Shown here: positions 42,115 to 52,451 of the stretch, in pieces
How positions within the stretch are numbered: position 1 is the stretch's first letter
How the letters are laid out: every line of letters begins with the position of its first letter
Assembly (NCBI GenBank): GCA_965248175.1
Contig: OZ252093.1
Coordinates: forward strand, 186,001 to 250,000
Length of the DNA: 64,000 nucleotides
Direction: 5' to 3'
Origin: VXPQ01 sp965248175
Lineage (GTDB): Bacteria; Bacteroidota; Rhodothermia; Rhodothermales; VXPQ01
Made by a program: the position numbers and the translations under genes
The notes under the pieces: generated by a model
What the model was told of the DNA's origin: nothing
Database searches by the model: none
Seen by the model: the letters and a program-made list of their open reading frames with translations, nothing else

Positions 42115-43761
42115 ATGTTAACGCGCCGAGGGTCTGCGCTCCTTGCCGTTCCCGTCCTTCTCGTACTTGCAGCGTACGTGCTATACCCGAGCCTGCGTAC
42201 GTTCGAATTGGGACTGACCATAGAAAACTACACCCGACTGTTTTCTTCCTGGTCGTCGGCAAACGTACGGGCCCTGTTCAATTCCGTATTCATTTCGGTG
42301 GCGACCGTGCTCGGAGGCGGAATACTGGGCACGACGCTGGCCTGGTGTTTTCATCGCTTCCGGTTCCCGTTGCGCGGCACACTGATGGCGGTTGCCGTCT
42401 TCCCTCTTGCGCTGCCTCCCCTCGTAGGCGTGCTTGCCTTTCTCTTCCTGTACGGCGAAAGCGGCATCCTCCCGCGGGTGCTTCAGGATATGTTCAGCCT
42501 CGCCGAAACGCCGTTTGCATTCGAGGGCTTCTCCGCCGTCTGGCTCGTGCATGTCTACGCCATGTACGTCTACTTCTACCTGTTCGTGCTGTCGGCCCTC
42601 AGCAACGTGGACAAGAGCCTGCCTGAAGCTTCCGCAGACCTGGGCGCCTCCGGGCCCACGACGTTCCGGCGCGTGATCCTGCCGCAACTGAGACCAGCGC
42701 TTACCGGAGCAGCCCTGCTTGTTTTCATGATCTCGATGGCGTCCTTTACGGCGCCGCTCCTTTTCGCCGGCGCCAAGAGTTTCCTGACGTTGCAGATTTA
42801 CAACTACAAGACGAATGGCAACCTCCCCCTGTCGGCCGCTGTCTCTGTCCTGCTGACTGCCATATGCCTGTTGTTTCTGTTCGTGCTGGAAGGCCGCCGC
42901 AGGCGCAGTGTGCAAGGTGCAGCAAAAGGAGTCGCCGCCCCACCTGCACCCGTTCGCAGTGGGACCGGACGCATCGTTGCCATCGCAGCAGCCCTCCCCA
43001 TGCTGGCGTTCCTGCTTTTGCCTGTGGTAACCGTCGTGCTGATCTCGTTTGCACAGGAAGGAAGCTGGACCTGGCAGATTTTCCCCACGGCGTATACCTT
43101 CGACAACTATGCAGCGCTTTTCCGGGATCCGGACGTACTCGATCCCGTCTGGAACAGCTTGCGCATGGCGCTTGTCGCCACCGCCGGAAACATCGTGTTC
43201 GGCGTCGGGGCCGCCCTGTACATCGCCAAGGGGAAAATTCCAGGACGCGGGCTGGTGCGACTGCTCACGGCCCTCCCGTTCGCCATTCCGGGTACCGTGA
43301 TCGCCGTGAATCTGATCGTCACCTTCAACGAACCCACCCTGCCTGCGCTGAACACTGTGCTCGTCGGAGGATTCTGGATTTTACCGCTGGCGTATTTTAT
43401 CCGCCACATCCCCTTCGTCGTGCGTTCGACCACAGCGGCCCTCGAACAATTCGACGACCGTCTTGCAGAGGCTTCCGCCGATCTCGGGGCCCGATTCGCC
43501 ACCACATTCCGCCGTATCGTGCTACCGGCCATCTCGCCGGGTATCTGGGCTGGCGCCCTGCTTACCTTCGTCGCATCGGTGGGCGAGTTTGTTTCGTCCA
43601 TTATGCTCTATGTCTTCGACAACCGCCCGATCAGCGTGGAAATTCTGGCTCAGTTGCGCCTCTACGACTTCGGTGCAGCAGCAGCCTATAGCGTGTTCCT
43701 GATGCTGTTGATCGGACTGGCCACCGTGGCTGTAGGAAAGTCGGGCGCATCCATGATGTAG
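42115..43761 (+). CDS. Iron(III)-type ABC transporter permease (two fused permease domains)
   Basis: The 548-residue protein carries two copies of the six-span BPD permease domain, as in FbpB/ThiP. Each copy has an EAA loop, LPEASADLGASGPTTFRRVI (about 42627-42680) and LAEASADLGARFATTFRRIV (about 43462-43520), which contact the ATPase. The spans are clear, for example LLAVPVLLVLAAYVLYPSL and LPMLAFLLLPVVTVVLISFA. Iron(III) is the usual substrate of this subfamily but thiamine and sugars also occur, so the substrate is not certain. Neither an ATPase nor a solute-binding gene is next to it. It begins seven bases after recR and is probably read through. Confidence 0.83.
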   Translation: MLTRRGSALLAVPVLLVLAAYVLYPSLRTFELGLTIENYTRLFSSWSSANVRALFNSVFISVATVLGGGILGTTLAWCFHRFRFPLRGTLMAVAVFPLALPPLVGVLAFLFLYGESGILPRVLQDMFSLAETPFAFEGFSAVWLVHVYAMYVYFYLFVLSALSNVDKSLPEASADLGASGPTTFRRVILPQLRPALTGAALLVFMISMASFTAPLLFAGAKSFLTLQIYNYKTNGNLPLSAAVSVLLTAICLLFLFVLEGRRRRSVQGAAKGVAAPPAPVRSGTGRIVAIAAALPMLAFLLLPVVTVVLISFAQEGSWTWQIFPTAYTFDNYAALFRDPDVLDPVWNSLRMALVATAGNIVFGVGAALYIAKGKIPGRGLVRLLTALPFAIPGTVIAVNLIVTFNEPTLPALNTVLVGGFWILPLAYFIRHIPFVVRSTTAALEQFDDRLAEASADLGARFATTFRRIVLPAISPGIWAGALLTFVASVGEFVSSIMLYVFDNRPISVEILAQLRLYDFGAAAAYSVFLMLLIGLATVAVGKSGASMM

Positions 43762-44175
43762 GGACCGGAATGAATCAGGAACCCGAATCGACGCCTTCCC
43801 GGAGACTGCACGGAAGCACCACCATGCTACGCAGATTTCTGCCGGAGATGCGTGCAGGGAACTATTTCGCTCCGGTTCGTAGGAAAGAACTCCTGTCGAA
43901 TCCGCAACGCTCCCTGTTCTGGAAATCTCCTTTCTGAACAGGCACTCCGCCGGCTCGACACCCTCACCCGGATCTACGATCAAATCAGCTACCGCCTGCG
44001 CGCACTTCTGCTACCGTTTCTCGTAAACAAGGGGCTCGTCAACATGCGCCCCACCGGACGATAAAACGCACCACTGCGGGCTGTCAGTGCCACCATCAGG
44101 GTACTGCAAAACCGCCACGGGGTAATCGGATCGTCTATACATCGTAGTCATCCACGATCATCGCGAAGAAGTCGG
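43762..44175. other. Intergenic stretch before sprA
   Basis: No gene is convincing in these 414 bases; a 70-codon frame at 43852-44064 has no motif. The region should contain the sprA promoter but no clear -35/-10 pair is visible. Confidence 0.5.
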
Positions 44176-47100
44176 GTGAGTTCGCACGCCGTACGCATAA
44201 CGGGACAAAAGCGTCCCGATCGCATGGATGCACCGCGCATACATGCGGCAGGCGCCATGATTATTGCGCTCCTGTTGCAAGGCATGGCGGCGCACTACGG
44301 CAGTGCACAGGTTTCTCCGCCGCCGAAAGAAGACTCGGTTTCCGATACGGACGCCGCCGTGTTCGACACGGACGCCCCCACATTCGATATTATTTTTGGC
44401 AACGCCGCCGAGACCGCCGACACCACCGATACCACAGCGTTCCGCCGGGCGGATTTCTACTTGCGACCCATGCACCCCGACCGCCGGATGGCATCCCCGG
44501 TCCAGCGGGCCCGCCGCCCCTTCTTCCCCGCACTGGGCAACTACTGGCGGCACGAAGTCGAGCTCGATTCCACCCGGAAGGAATTCATCGTCCGGGAATT
44601 CGTCGGGGAGAGCGAGGTACGATATCCGCTCGTCATCGACTTCGAAACCTACCGGCAACGACGCCTGAACGCCTGGCTCAGCGACAACTGGCGTATCATC
44701 AGCGAACAGCAAGCCCAGCGACGGCAACAGCGATCCCGGGGTGGTCTTGCGTTCAATATTTCCATACCCGGCGGCCGGGAAAGCGCCTTCAGTACTATAT
44801 TCGGCGCCTCCAGCGTGAGCCTTCGCGTAAACGGGCAGGCCAGCATCCAGGCCGGCTTCGAATACCGTAAAAGCGACCAGCAGGTGGCCATTACGGGGCG
44901 ATCCGGAGGACGGCTTTCCCCGGAATTCAATCAGGACATCCGCCTCGGCATCACGGGCTCGATCGGCGACAAACTCGACATTGACGTGGACTGGGATACG
45001 CAGAACCAGTTCGAATTCCAGAACCAGCTCCGGCTGCAATACACAGGATATGAAGACGAAATTATCCAGAATTTCGAAGCCGGAAACGTCAACCTTTCGA
45101 CGCCCTCGCGTCTGATTCGCGGCGGCCAGAGCCTGTTCGGCATCAAAATCGAATTCCAACTGGGCGGCTGGCGCCTGACGACGGTGGCAAGCCAGCAGGA
45201 AGGCCAGACGAACAGCCTGTCCATCGAGGGCGGGGCCCAGACGACGGAGTTCGACATGAAGCCGACGGGATACCACGAGAATACACACTACTTCCTTGCC
45301 TATTATTTCCGCAATCGCTGGGAAGACGCCCTGCAAAGTCCTCCGCAGGTGCTCGTCGCCAACGGCTTCGAAAGCATCACAGACATCGAGGTCTGGAAAC
45401 TCGAACGAACCAGCGCCGAAGAGGAAAATGTGCGCCAGGCTGTTGCGCTGGTCGACCTTGGAGAACCCCAGGACGTCGTGCGTCTGGCCAACGGCTACAC
45501 GGCGCAGGTCCTTCCCGGGACCGATGTCTGGCGATACCCGCAAACCACGCTGGATGCGGAGGTCCGGGACGGCAGCGCCAAGCCACGGGATTATCTGACC
45601 TCATTGGGCCTGGGCGACGACGACTTTCAGGTGGGTAAATACAAGAAACTCCGGCCAGGGAGCGACTTCGACTTCGACAGCGTGCTCGGGTATATCTCCT
45701 TGCGACAGCGCATGCAGGAAAACGAAGCACTGGCCGTGGCTTTTCGTTTCCGGGCGAATGGGCAAACGTATCAGGTGGGAGATTTTTCCTCGGAAACAGG
45801 GGGCGCTTCCGGAGGGCAAAATGCGGACCGTCTCGTACTGAAGCTGCTCAAGCCCGTGCAGTTGCGCCAGCCCAATCCCGAAGGGGATTTCAATCCGGCC
45901 GCATGGTACCTCGAGTTGCGCAACATTTACCGCGTACCTGGCCGAGGGTTGAACCCGAACGACTTCGAACTGCAAGTGGAATACCAGCCCCCGGGCAGCC
46001 CGGCAGCCACCGTCATACCCGAACTGAACGGCAACCAACGGAAAACGCTCCTCCAACTCCTCGGTCTCGACCGTCTCAATACGGACGGCGCGGAACACCC
46101 CGACGACCTGTTCGATTATCTCGTCAACTTCACGATCAAACCGTCCAAGGGCGAACTCATTTTCCCCTGGCTCGAACCCTTCGGGAGCCATATAGAGCAC
46201 GTTATCGACGGCTTGAACATCCCCGAGCTCCAAAAACGGGCCCGCAAAAACAAATACGCGTATGCCAGCCTCTATACGCAAAAGAAAGAACTGGCCGCTC
46301 GCCAGTCGCAATTCGACGTATACCGTATCCGGGGGTCCTACAGAGGCGCCGTACAGGATTTCTACGACCTGCGAGCCTTTTCAGGACTTATCGAAGGATC
46401 CGTCACCGTCACATCGGGAGGAAGCAGGCTGACGGAGGGCACCGATTTCGTAGTGGACTACCAGGGCGGCACAGTCACCATCACCAATCCCGCCCATCTG
46501 ATCGGGGGGCGCGCCATCGAAATCGATTACGAGCAGAATTCGTACTTCAATATCCAGAAAAAGACGTTGCTCGGTGCACGCCTCGACTATCTCGTCAGCG
46601 ACGAACTCGCATTCGGGGGCACGCTGTTCAGCCTGAACCAGAAATCCCCTATTGATAAATACCGCATCGGAGAGGAGCCGATTTCCAACACCATCTGGGG
46701 ACTGGACGGCCAGTTGAACATAGAGCCTCTGTGGTTGACGCGCGCCATCGACGCCATTCCGCTGATCCAGACCCGGGAGGCCAGCCATATCCGGATATCC
46801 GGGGAGTTTGCGCAACTCCGACCCGGGGCGAACCCCACCACGGCCTTCGAACGGTCACGGAGGAATCTCAAAAAACTGGGCCAGGACTTTGAGGGAGATG
46901 AGCTGAAGGGTATTTCCTACCTCGACGATTTCGAGGGCTTCGAAAACACCTACTCGTTGCGGCAAGCCGGCGGGTGGCGCCTCGCCTCCGCCCCCGATTC
47001 GATCAGCGTATACCCTCCCAACTTTTCGGGTTTCGCGGCAGATTCGTTGCGCACCAACTGGCGTGGCGTGCTTGGTTGGTACTCGCTGCACCAGAACACG

Positions 47101-50100
47101 CTGGAGGATCTGATCGGAAAAAACACGCCGTGCAATTCGGTGGACGATGCTATTTGCCCGGTCCACGTCAACGACGTATTGCCGAACAAGGATGTCAGCA
47201 AGGAATCACATCCGTTTATCCAGCCGCTTGATGTCTACTTCACGCCCCACCAGCGCGGCCCGTACAACTATACGCGAGATCTCAAGGGCTTTCTGGATGA
47301 ACCACAGAACGCATGGGGCGGCATGGTGCAGCGATTGCCGGAAGGCTACACCGATTTCTCGACTAAAAACATCGAGTTTATCGAATTCATCGTAAAGGTG
47401 TATCCCCAAAGCGGCGGGCGTATTCACCGGGATGCAAGGTTGTTCGTGGACCTCGGCTCGATTTCGGAAGATGTCATTCCCAACGGCTTGCTGAACACGG
47501 AGGACGGTCTTACCCTCGCCAGCGCCAGCGTGCGCGACCTGGACTCATGGAGCCGCACCGCCAGTGGTACACAGAATATTACGATCGACGTGGTCGGGCA
47601 ACGCACGGAAGACCTTGGTCTGGACGGGCTGGCTTCCTATTCCCCCTCCGATTACGACGATCTGGTAACCGAACAGGCGCATTTCAGCGACTTCCTTGAT
47701 GCGCTCGACGACGGGGTATCCGACCCCCGTTACCGCGCCGAGGTGGCAAAAGCCCGGCTCGACCCTTCGGGCGACGACTTTTTCTACTTCGGGGCAAACG
47801 AGTACTTCAAAAATCCGACGTACTATCCAAACGGCGCCAGCGTGCAGGAGCGCTTCTCCCGTTACTTCCCAAGCACGGAGATCAACTCGTTCGAGGCCCA
47901 GAACAAGCTGGCTCCCTCGCTATACGGTCAGAAGGGCAATTCACGCATCCCCGACACCGAGGACCTCAACATCAACTCGGCAGCCGACATTGACAACAGC
48001 TACTTCCAGTACGAACTGCCCCTTACACATGCTGCGCTCGACTCCCTTGCCAGACCGGAGCGCACGAACGACTATGTCGTAACGGAGATTTCGCCGGGCG
48101 GCGGATGGTATCAGATCCGCATTCCCGTCCGGGACTTCACGCGCCGGGTCGGTAATATACAGGACTTCAGCCTCATCGAATCGATCCGGGTGTGGACCAC
48201 CGGGCACGATAACCCGATCACCCTCCGCTTCCCGACGTTCGAACTGGTGGGGGCCCAGTGGCAGAAATCCGAGGCAATCATATTCGAACGAAGTCTTCCG
48301 ACCGATATCCTGCGGGATCAGACACGCCTCTCCGTTTCAAGCATCAACAACGAGGAAAACAGCACCACGTACGCCACGCCCAACGGCACGATCATCAGCC
48401 AGATCCGCAACACTACAGGAGAGCCGCAGGACGCGCGCGAACAAGCCATGGCCCTGCGGGTCGAGAATCTTATGCCCGGCAAACAGCAGGCTATCTTCAA
48501 AACATACCACCAGGAAGTCGACCTGCTGAAATATTCGAACCTGCGCATGTTTCTGCATATGCACGGCGAACGGGGCGACGGGGCACCCATCGAGGAACGA
48601 GACAATGTCCGGTTCTTCATGCGCCTCGGCGCCAACGAAACGAACGATTACTACGAATACGAAATGCCGCTGTCTCCCAGTTCGGTCATCTCGGGCACGG
48701 GCGACGCCGACGAACTCTGGCAGACCAGCCGCATGGTAGGCGGCGAACTCGTCGATCTGAATTCGGTGAATATCAAACTGGGTGCTCTGAACCAACTCAA
48801 AGTATCGCGCGACGACCGGGCCTTCCCCACAGACAGCGTCTACTGGTCGGACATTCACGATGTGCCGCTCAGTCCTGGCATCGCTGAATTTGCCCCGCCG
48901 GGCGCTCGCCTCGGCGTCAAGGGAACACCCTCTCTCGGTGGCGTCAACACGATCGTGTTCGGTATTCGCAACGGAGCGGACTCGACCATTACCGACGTTC
49001 GGAATACCCGACCGGAAGATGTTCTCAGAGACGTGACGGTCTGGGTGAACGAATTGCGGGTGTCCGGCTACGACGAAACGAACGGCTGGGCCGCTATTGC
49101 AAATGCAGATTTCAAGTTGGCCGATTTTGCCACACTCAGGGCCAGTTGGCAACATCAGACCGATGGCTTCGGCGGCCTGGAAAGCACGTTGGGCGATCGC
49201 GAGCAGGTAAAATTCTCCAACTGGAGCGTCACGAGCGATGTCAATCTCGACAAGTTCATCCCGGAACGATACGGCTGGACGCTTCCCGCTTCGGTCCAGG
49301 TGTCCAATCGGACGACAACCCCTCGCTTCTCGCCCAACCGGGGAGACATCCGCCTCGAGGAACTCGTTGCACAAACCGATCGGAACGATGCGCTGACCGA
49401 GGCGGAACGCGAGCAGAAAAAGGATGAGATCATCGAATCGGCCCAGACCCGATCCGTCACGCGATCCTACAGCATACGCGTCGGAAAGTCGGGGTCCGAC
49501 TCGCGGGTGCTGCGCAATACGCTGGACGGCATTGCGTTCAGTTTTTCCTCCTCGGACGCGGCGGCAAGTAATCCATCCCAGCGGCAACGGGACAGCCAGC
49601 GATGGAACTCCTCCCTCACCTACCGGCTGAACGTGCGGCGGCCGCGTACGGTGCGCCCGTTCTGGTTTCTCGGCGATATCCCCGTGCTGCGCTCCCTCGG
49701 CGGGCTGAACTTCAATTATGCCCCCAGGTCCATCACGACCGGAGGCACAGCGGCACGGAACTTCACTGTGTCGCAAGACCGTCGCCGGGAACTTCCCGGT
49801 ACGCCAGCGCAATCTTTGCCGGAACTGGTCGAATTTCCGCTGCGCCAGTCGCACGCGCTTTCGCACCGGCGCAACGGCAGTATCCAGTACGATCCGTTCC
49901 AGTTCCTCAACGTGTCGTATACAGCCAGCACCAGCCAGAGCCTGAATGCAGCAGGGGTGGACACCGTGTTTACCGTAATCCGGGTGGACAGTCTGGGCAA
50001 CGAGAGCTTTTTTTTGAACACGACGGAAAAGGAAGCGCTCGCTTCGGGACTGATCGGCGAAAACGATACGCGGTTCGAAGTCAGCGAACTGCGCGTGATC

Positions 50101-52410
50101 CGGGCGGGACAGGTTCTCAACCGCATCTTCTCGGGACACGAAGGGGTTCGGACCGATCAGCACAACGAAAGATTCGTGGCCAGCTTCAACCCCAGGATGC
50201 CATCTGCCCTGGAGTGGTTTCATCTCCAGGATATCACCTGGAGTTCGCAATTCACCTGGAGAAACGGCTCCGTTGGACGTAACACCGGCGCCTCTGCAAG
50301 CAACCAGTCCGAAGTGCGCGGCAGCAACACCGTCTACTTGCAAGACCTGTTCCGCAAAATACCGTTCTATGAAGCCATGGAGGAGGCAGAGGACCAATAC
50401 AGACAGGAAAAGGACGCCGAGCGTGCGCAGCGCCAGCAAGAGCGCGCTGCTGCGAAAGAGGAACGCAGGAGCATCAGAGAAGCGGCGCGCGAGGAAAAGG
50501 AACGCCTGAAACAGGAAGAGAAAGAACGCAAGGAGCAGGAAAAGGCAGCTGCAGAAGCGGCAAAAGAAGAAGGAGCAGAGGTAGGCGAAGAGGACGATGC
50601 CGTACAAGAAGATGAAGAACTTCCCGGCGAAGGTGAAGACGTACTGCTCGCACCGGAAGAACTACCAGTGGAAGGCGAGGACATACCGCTCGCACCGGAA
50701 GAACTGCCAGTGGAAGGCGAGGACATACCGCCTGTACCGGAAGAACTACCAGTGGAAGGCGAGGACATACCGCTCGCACCGGAAGAACTGCCAGTGGAAG
50801 GCGAGGACATACCGCCTGTAAACGAAGAGATACCTGTTGAAGACCAGGACGAACTGCCCATACCCGCAGTATTGCCTGCACAAGGAGAAGGCGCACCACC
50901 CGCTGACGAGTTGGAAATCACCGGTGAAACCGAAGAGGGCGCGCCGGATGAAGAAAACGCTGAAATGGAAACCGAAGAAGAGGACAGCGGCCCGAATTTC
51001 TTCACCGCCCTGTTGCCGGACCCGGCCTCGATGGCTCGCCGCACCATCCTGGCAATCACAGGTATCAGGGAGCTTACGATCACGTACAGGTCGACCCAGA
51101 CCAGCAATTCCAGCAACGTGGGGCGACTCGTGCTGGATGATAACGACAACATCCTCGGCGTAGATGCCCCCTATAGTCTTGTGGATGCCATCTTCAATGA
51201 CATAGGGCCGCCCGTAGGATACCGCTTCGGGCTCGAGCGGGATATACCCCTCGACCAGCGTATCATCAGTGACCGGCTACAGGTGCGAGACGCCTTGACA
51301 TCCCAGCAACAGGTTCAGGGACGTACTACGCTCAACCCCACCCAGTCCCTCCAGATCAATCTGACCTGGAATGCCAACTGGACAAACAACACCAACCGGA
51401 CGTACCGTCCGAACCCGATCACGACCACAGAAACATTCACCGGATCGAACCGGGCGTCCGTCTGGGTCTTCGGTCCGGGATATCTGAACCTGTTTGCAAG
51501 ACAGTTGGAAACGTACCAGCAGGACGACGCCCGGGCGGACGATCCCCGGCGCATTGGCGACGAAAATGCAGATGGACGTATCGTGCTCACCAACGAATCC
51601 ATCGTCACTGATTTTCAGGATGCTTTCCTGTCCGGCCTGGGCACAGTGGACACGCGGGGATTCCTGCCTTTCCCGATGCCCGGCTGGCAAGTTACCTGGT
51701 CGGGAATCGGGCAATGGCCCATCATCCGTAACCTGGTTACCAATGCCAGCATCCGGCATGGCTATAGTTCGGACTACGCCACGGATTACCGCCGCAATGT
51801 GATCTCGAACGACTCGACCCGTTCCTTCGCCCTCAGTGGACAGCAGATCGTGTTCACCATTCCCGAAGACGAGATCGGGAGCATCCGGGTAAACGAGCGC
51901 TTCCAACCGCTGATCGGGCTCGACCTGTCCTTCAAAGGCAATCTGCAGACGAACATTGCCTGGGAAAAAAGCACCTCGTATGTGCTGAGCACCACCAACT
52001 TCGAGGTTTCGGAAAACAACAATAGTCAAATCACTGTAACGGCCAACTATTCCAGATCCGGTATGAAGTTGCCTTTCCTGAAAAAAATCAACAACCGGAT
52101 CAGTTTCAGTCTAACCATGTCGGTCGCCAACCTGAGCGACCGGCGCCTTTTGCTACGGCGGGCACTGACGGATTATATTGACCGTCGCGAGGAATTCGCT
52201 GTCGGCGACGCGCTCGAGGGTGACAACGTATCGGTTATTTCCTCCTCGAAACGCTATACGGTCGCGCCACGGATTTCTTATCAGATCAGCAATCGCGTCA
52301 GCACGGATTTCACGCTTCGTTACGAGAACTTCATCAGCGAGGACAGTCGCACACCTTCCTCCACCAACATCAATGGTGGGTTCAATTTCCGGTTAAGCAT
52401 CGCCAACTGA
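44176..52410 (+). CDS. sprA: SprA, T9SS outer-membrane translocon pore
   Basis: The 2,744-residue protein matches SprA (about 2,300-2,500 residues in Flavobacteriia) in size and segment content. It has a signal-like N-terminus (MIIALLLQGMAAHYGSAQ), and the early barrel part GRESAFSTIFGASSVSLRVN with LSPEFNQDIRLGITGSIGD. Later segments include GLIEGSVTVTSGGSRLTEGT, GGTVTITNPAHLIGGRAIEI, YLDDFEGFENTYSLRQAGGW and the C-terminal strands VSTDFTLRYENFISEDS and INGGFNFRLSIAN. It forms the 36-strand pore through which T9SS cargo crosses the outer membrane. Residues about 2065-2280 are an inserted charged coiled coil plus 14-residue repeats. The GTG at 44176 or the ATG at 44224 may be the start. Confidence 0.9.
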   Translation: MSSHAVRITGQKRPDRMDAPRIHAAGAMIIALLLQGMAAHYGSAQVSPPPKEDSVSDTDAAVFDTDAPTFDIIFGNAAETADTTDTTAFRRADFYLRPMHPDRRMASPVQRARRPFFPALGNYWRHEVELDSTRKEFIVREFVGESEVRYPLVIDFETYRQRRLNAWLSDNWRIISEQQAQRRQQRSRGGLAFNISIPGGRESAFSTIFGASSVSLRVNGQASIQAGFEYRKSDQQVAITGRSGGRLSPEFNQDIRLGITGSIGDKLDIDVDWDTQNQFEFQNQLRLQYTGYEDEIIQNFEAGNVNLSTPSRLIRGGQSLFGIKIEFQLGGWRLTTVASQQEGQTNSLSIEGGAQTTEFDMKPTGYHENTHYFLAYYFRNRWEDALQSPPQVLVANGFESITDIEVWKLERTSAEEENVRQAVALVDLGEPQDVVRLANGYTAQVLPGTDVWRYPQTTLDAEVRDGSAKPRDYLTSLGLGDDDFQVGKYKKLRPGSDFDFDSVLGYISLRQRMQENEALAVAFRFRANGQTYQVGDFSSETGGASGGQNADRLVLKLLKPVQLRQPNPEGDFNPAAWYLELRNIYRVPGRGLNPNDFELQVEYQPPGSPAATVIPELNGNQRKTLLQLLGLDRLNTDGAEHPDDLFDYLVNFTIKPSKGELIFPWLEPFGSHIEHVIDGLNIPELQKRARKNKYAYASLYTQKKELAARQSQFDVYRIRGSYRGAVQDFYDLRAFSGLIEGSVTVTSGGSRLTEGTDFVVDYQGGTVTITNPAHLIGGRAIEIDYEQNSYFNIQKKTLLGARLDYLVSDELAFGGTLFSLNQKSPIDKYRIGEEPISNTIWGLDGQLNIEPLWLTRAIDAIPLIQTREASHIRISGEFAQLRPGANPTTAFERSRRNLKKLGQDFEGDELKGISYLDDFEGFENTYSLRQAGGWRLASAPDSISVYPPNFSGFAADSLRTNWRGVLGWYSLHQNTLEDLIGKNTPCNSVDDAICPVHVNDVLPNKDVSKESHPFIQPLDVYFTPHQRGPYNYTRDLKGFLDEPQNAWGGMVQRLPEGYTDFSTKNIEFIEFIVKVYPQSGGRIHRDARLFVDLGSISEDVIPNGLLNTEDGLTLASASVRDLDSWSRTASGTQNITIDVVGQRTEDLGLDGLASYSPSDYDDLVTEQAHFSDFLDALDDGVSDPRYRAEVAKARLDPSGDDFFYFGANEYFKNPTYYPNGASVQERFSRYFPSTEINSFEAQNKLAPSLYGQKGNSRIPDTEDLNINSAADIDNSYFQYELPLTHAALDSLARPERTNDYVVTEISPGGGWYQIRIPVRDFTRRVGNIQDFSLIESIRVWTTGHDNPITLRFPTFELVGAQWQKSEAIIFERSLPTDILRDQTRLSVSSINNEENSTTYATPNGTIISQIRNTTGEPQDAREQAMALRVENLMPGKQQAIFKTYHQEVDLLKYSNLRMFLHMHGERGDGAPIEERDNVRFFMRLGANETNDYYEYEMPLSPSSVISGTGDADELWQTSRMVGGELVDLNSVNIKLGALNQLKVSRDDRAFPTDSVYWSDIHDVPLSPGIAEFAPPGARLGVKGTPSLGGVNTIVFGIRNGADSTITDVRNTRPEDVLRDVTVWVNELRVSGYDETNGWAAIANADFKLADFATLRASWQHQTDGFGGLESTLGDREQVKFSNWSVTSDVNLDKFIPERYGWTLPASVQVSNRTTTPRFSPNRGDIRLEELVAQTDRNDALTEAEREQKKDEIIESAQTRSVTRSYSIRVGKSGSDSRVLRNTLDGIAFSFSSSDAAASNPSQRQRDSQRWNSSLTYRLNVRRPRTVRPFWFLGDIPVLRSLGGLNFNYAPRSITTGGTAARNFTVSQDRRRELPGTPAQSLPELVEFPLRQSHALSHRRNGSIQYDPFQFLNVSYTASTSQSLNAAGVDTVFTVIRVDSLGNESFFLNTTEKEALASGLIGENDTRFEVSELRVIRAGQVLNRIFSGHEGVRTDQHNERFVASFNPRMPSALEWFHLQDITWSSQFTWRNGSVGRNTGASASNQSEVRGSNTVYLQDLFRKIPFYEAMEEAEDQYRQEKDAERAQRQQERAAAKEERRSIREAAREEKERLKQEEKERKEQEKAAAEAAKEEGAEVGEEDDAVQEDEELPGEGEDVLLAPEELPVEGEDIPLAPEELPVEGEDIPPVPEELPVEGEDIPLAPEELPVEGEDIPPVNEEIPVEDQDELPIPAVLPAQGEGAPPADELEITGETEEGAPDEENAEMETEEEDSGPNFFTALLPDPASMARRTILAITGIRELTITYRSTQTSNSSNVGRLVLDDNDNILGVDAPYSLVDAIFNDIGPPVGYRFGLERDIPLDQRIISDRLQVRDALTSQQQVQGRTTLNPTQSLQINLTWNANWTNNTNRTYRPNPITTTETFTGSNRASVWVFGPGYLNLFARQLETYQQDDARADDPRRIGDENADGRIVLTNESIVTDFQDAFLSGLGTVDTRGFLPFPMPGWQVTWSGIGQWPIIRNLVTNASIRHGYSSDYATDYRRNVISNDSTRSFALSGQQIVFTIPEDEIGSIRVNERFQPLIGLDLSFKGNLQTNIAWEKSTSYVLSTTNFEVSENNNSQITVTANYSRSGMKLPFLKKINNRISFSLTMSVANLSDRRLLLRRALTDYIDRREEFAVGDALEGDNVSVISSSKRYTVAPRISYQISNRVSTDFTLRYENFISEDSRTPSSTNINGGFNFRLSIAN
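50611..50862 (+). repeat. Tandem repeats in sprA, including a perfect 84-bp duplication
   Basis: Six 42-bp units encode 14-residue repeats of the form PEELPVEGEDIPLA / PEELPVEGEDIPPV. Units 2-5 (50653-50820) are two exact 84-bp copies (50653-50736 and 50737-50820); the first and last units (50611-50652, 50821-50862) are diverged. The perfect copy suggests recent duplication and possible length polymorphism. The units add no frameshift because each is a multiple of three. Confidence 0.92.
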
Positions 52411-52451
52411 ACCGAATGCAGCCCGGTCGACAGGCACGGAGGCAACATGGT

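Noticed and set aside
43852..44064. 70-codon frame upstream of sprA
   Set aside because: No motif and no supporting start; treated as intergenic.
48337..50607. 756-codon minus-strand frame inside sprA
   Set aside because: It is fully antisense to SprA, has the composition of a GC-rich shadow frame and shows no protein motif.
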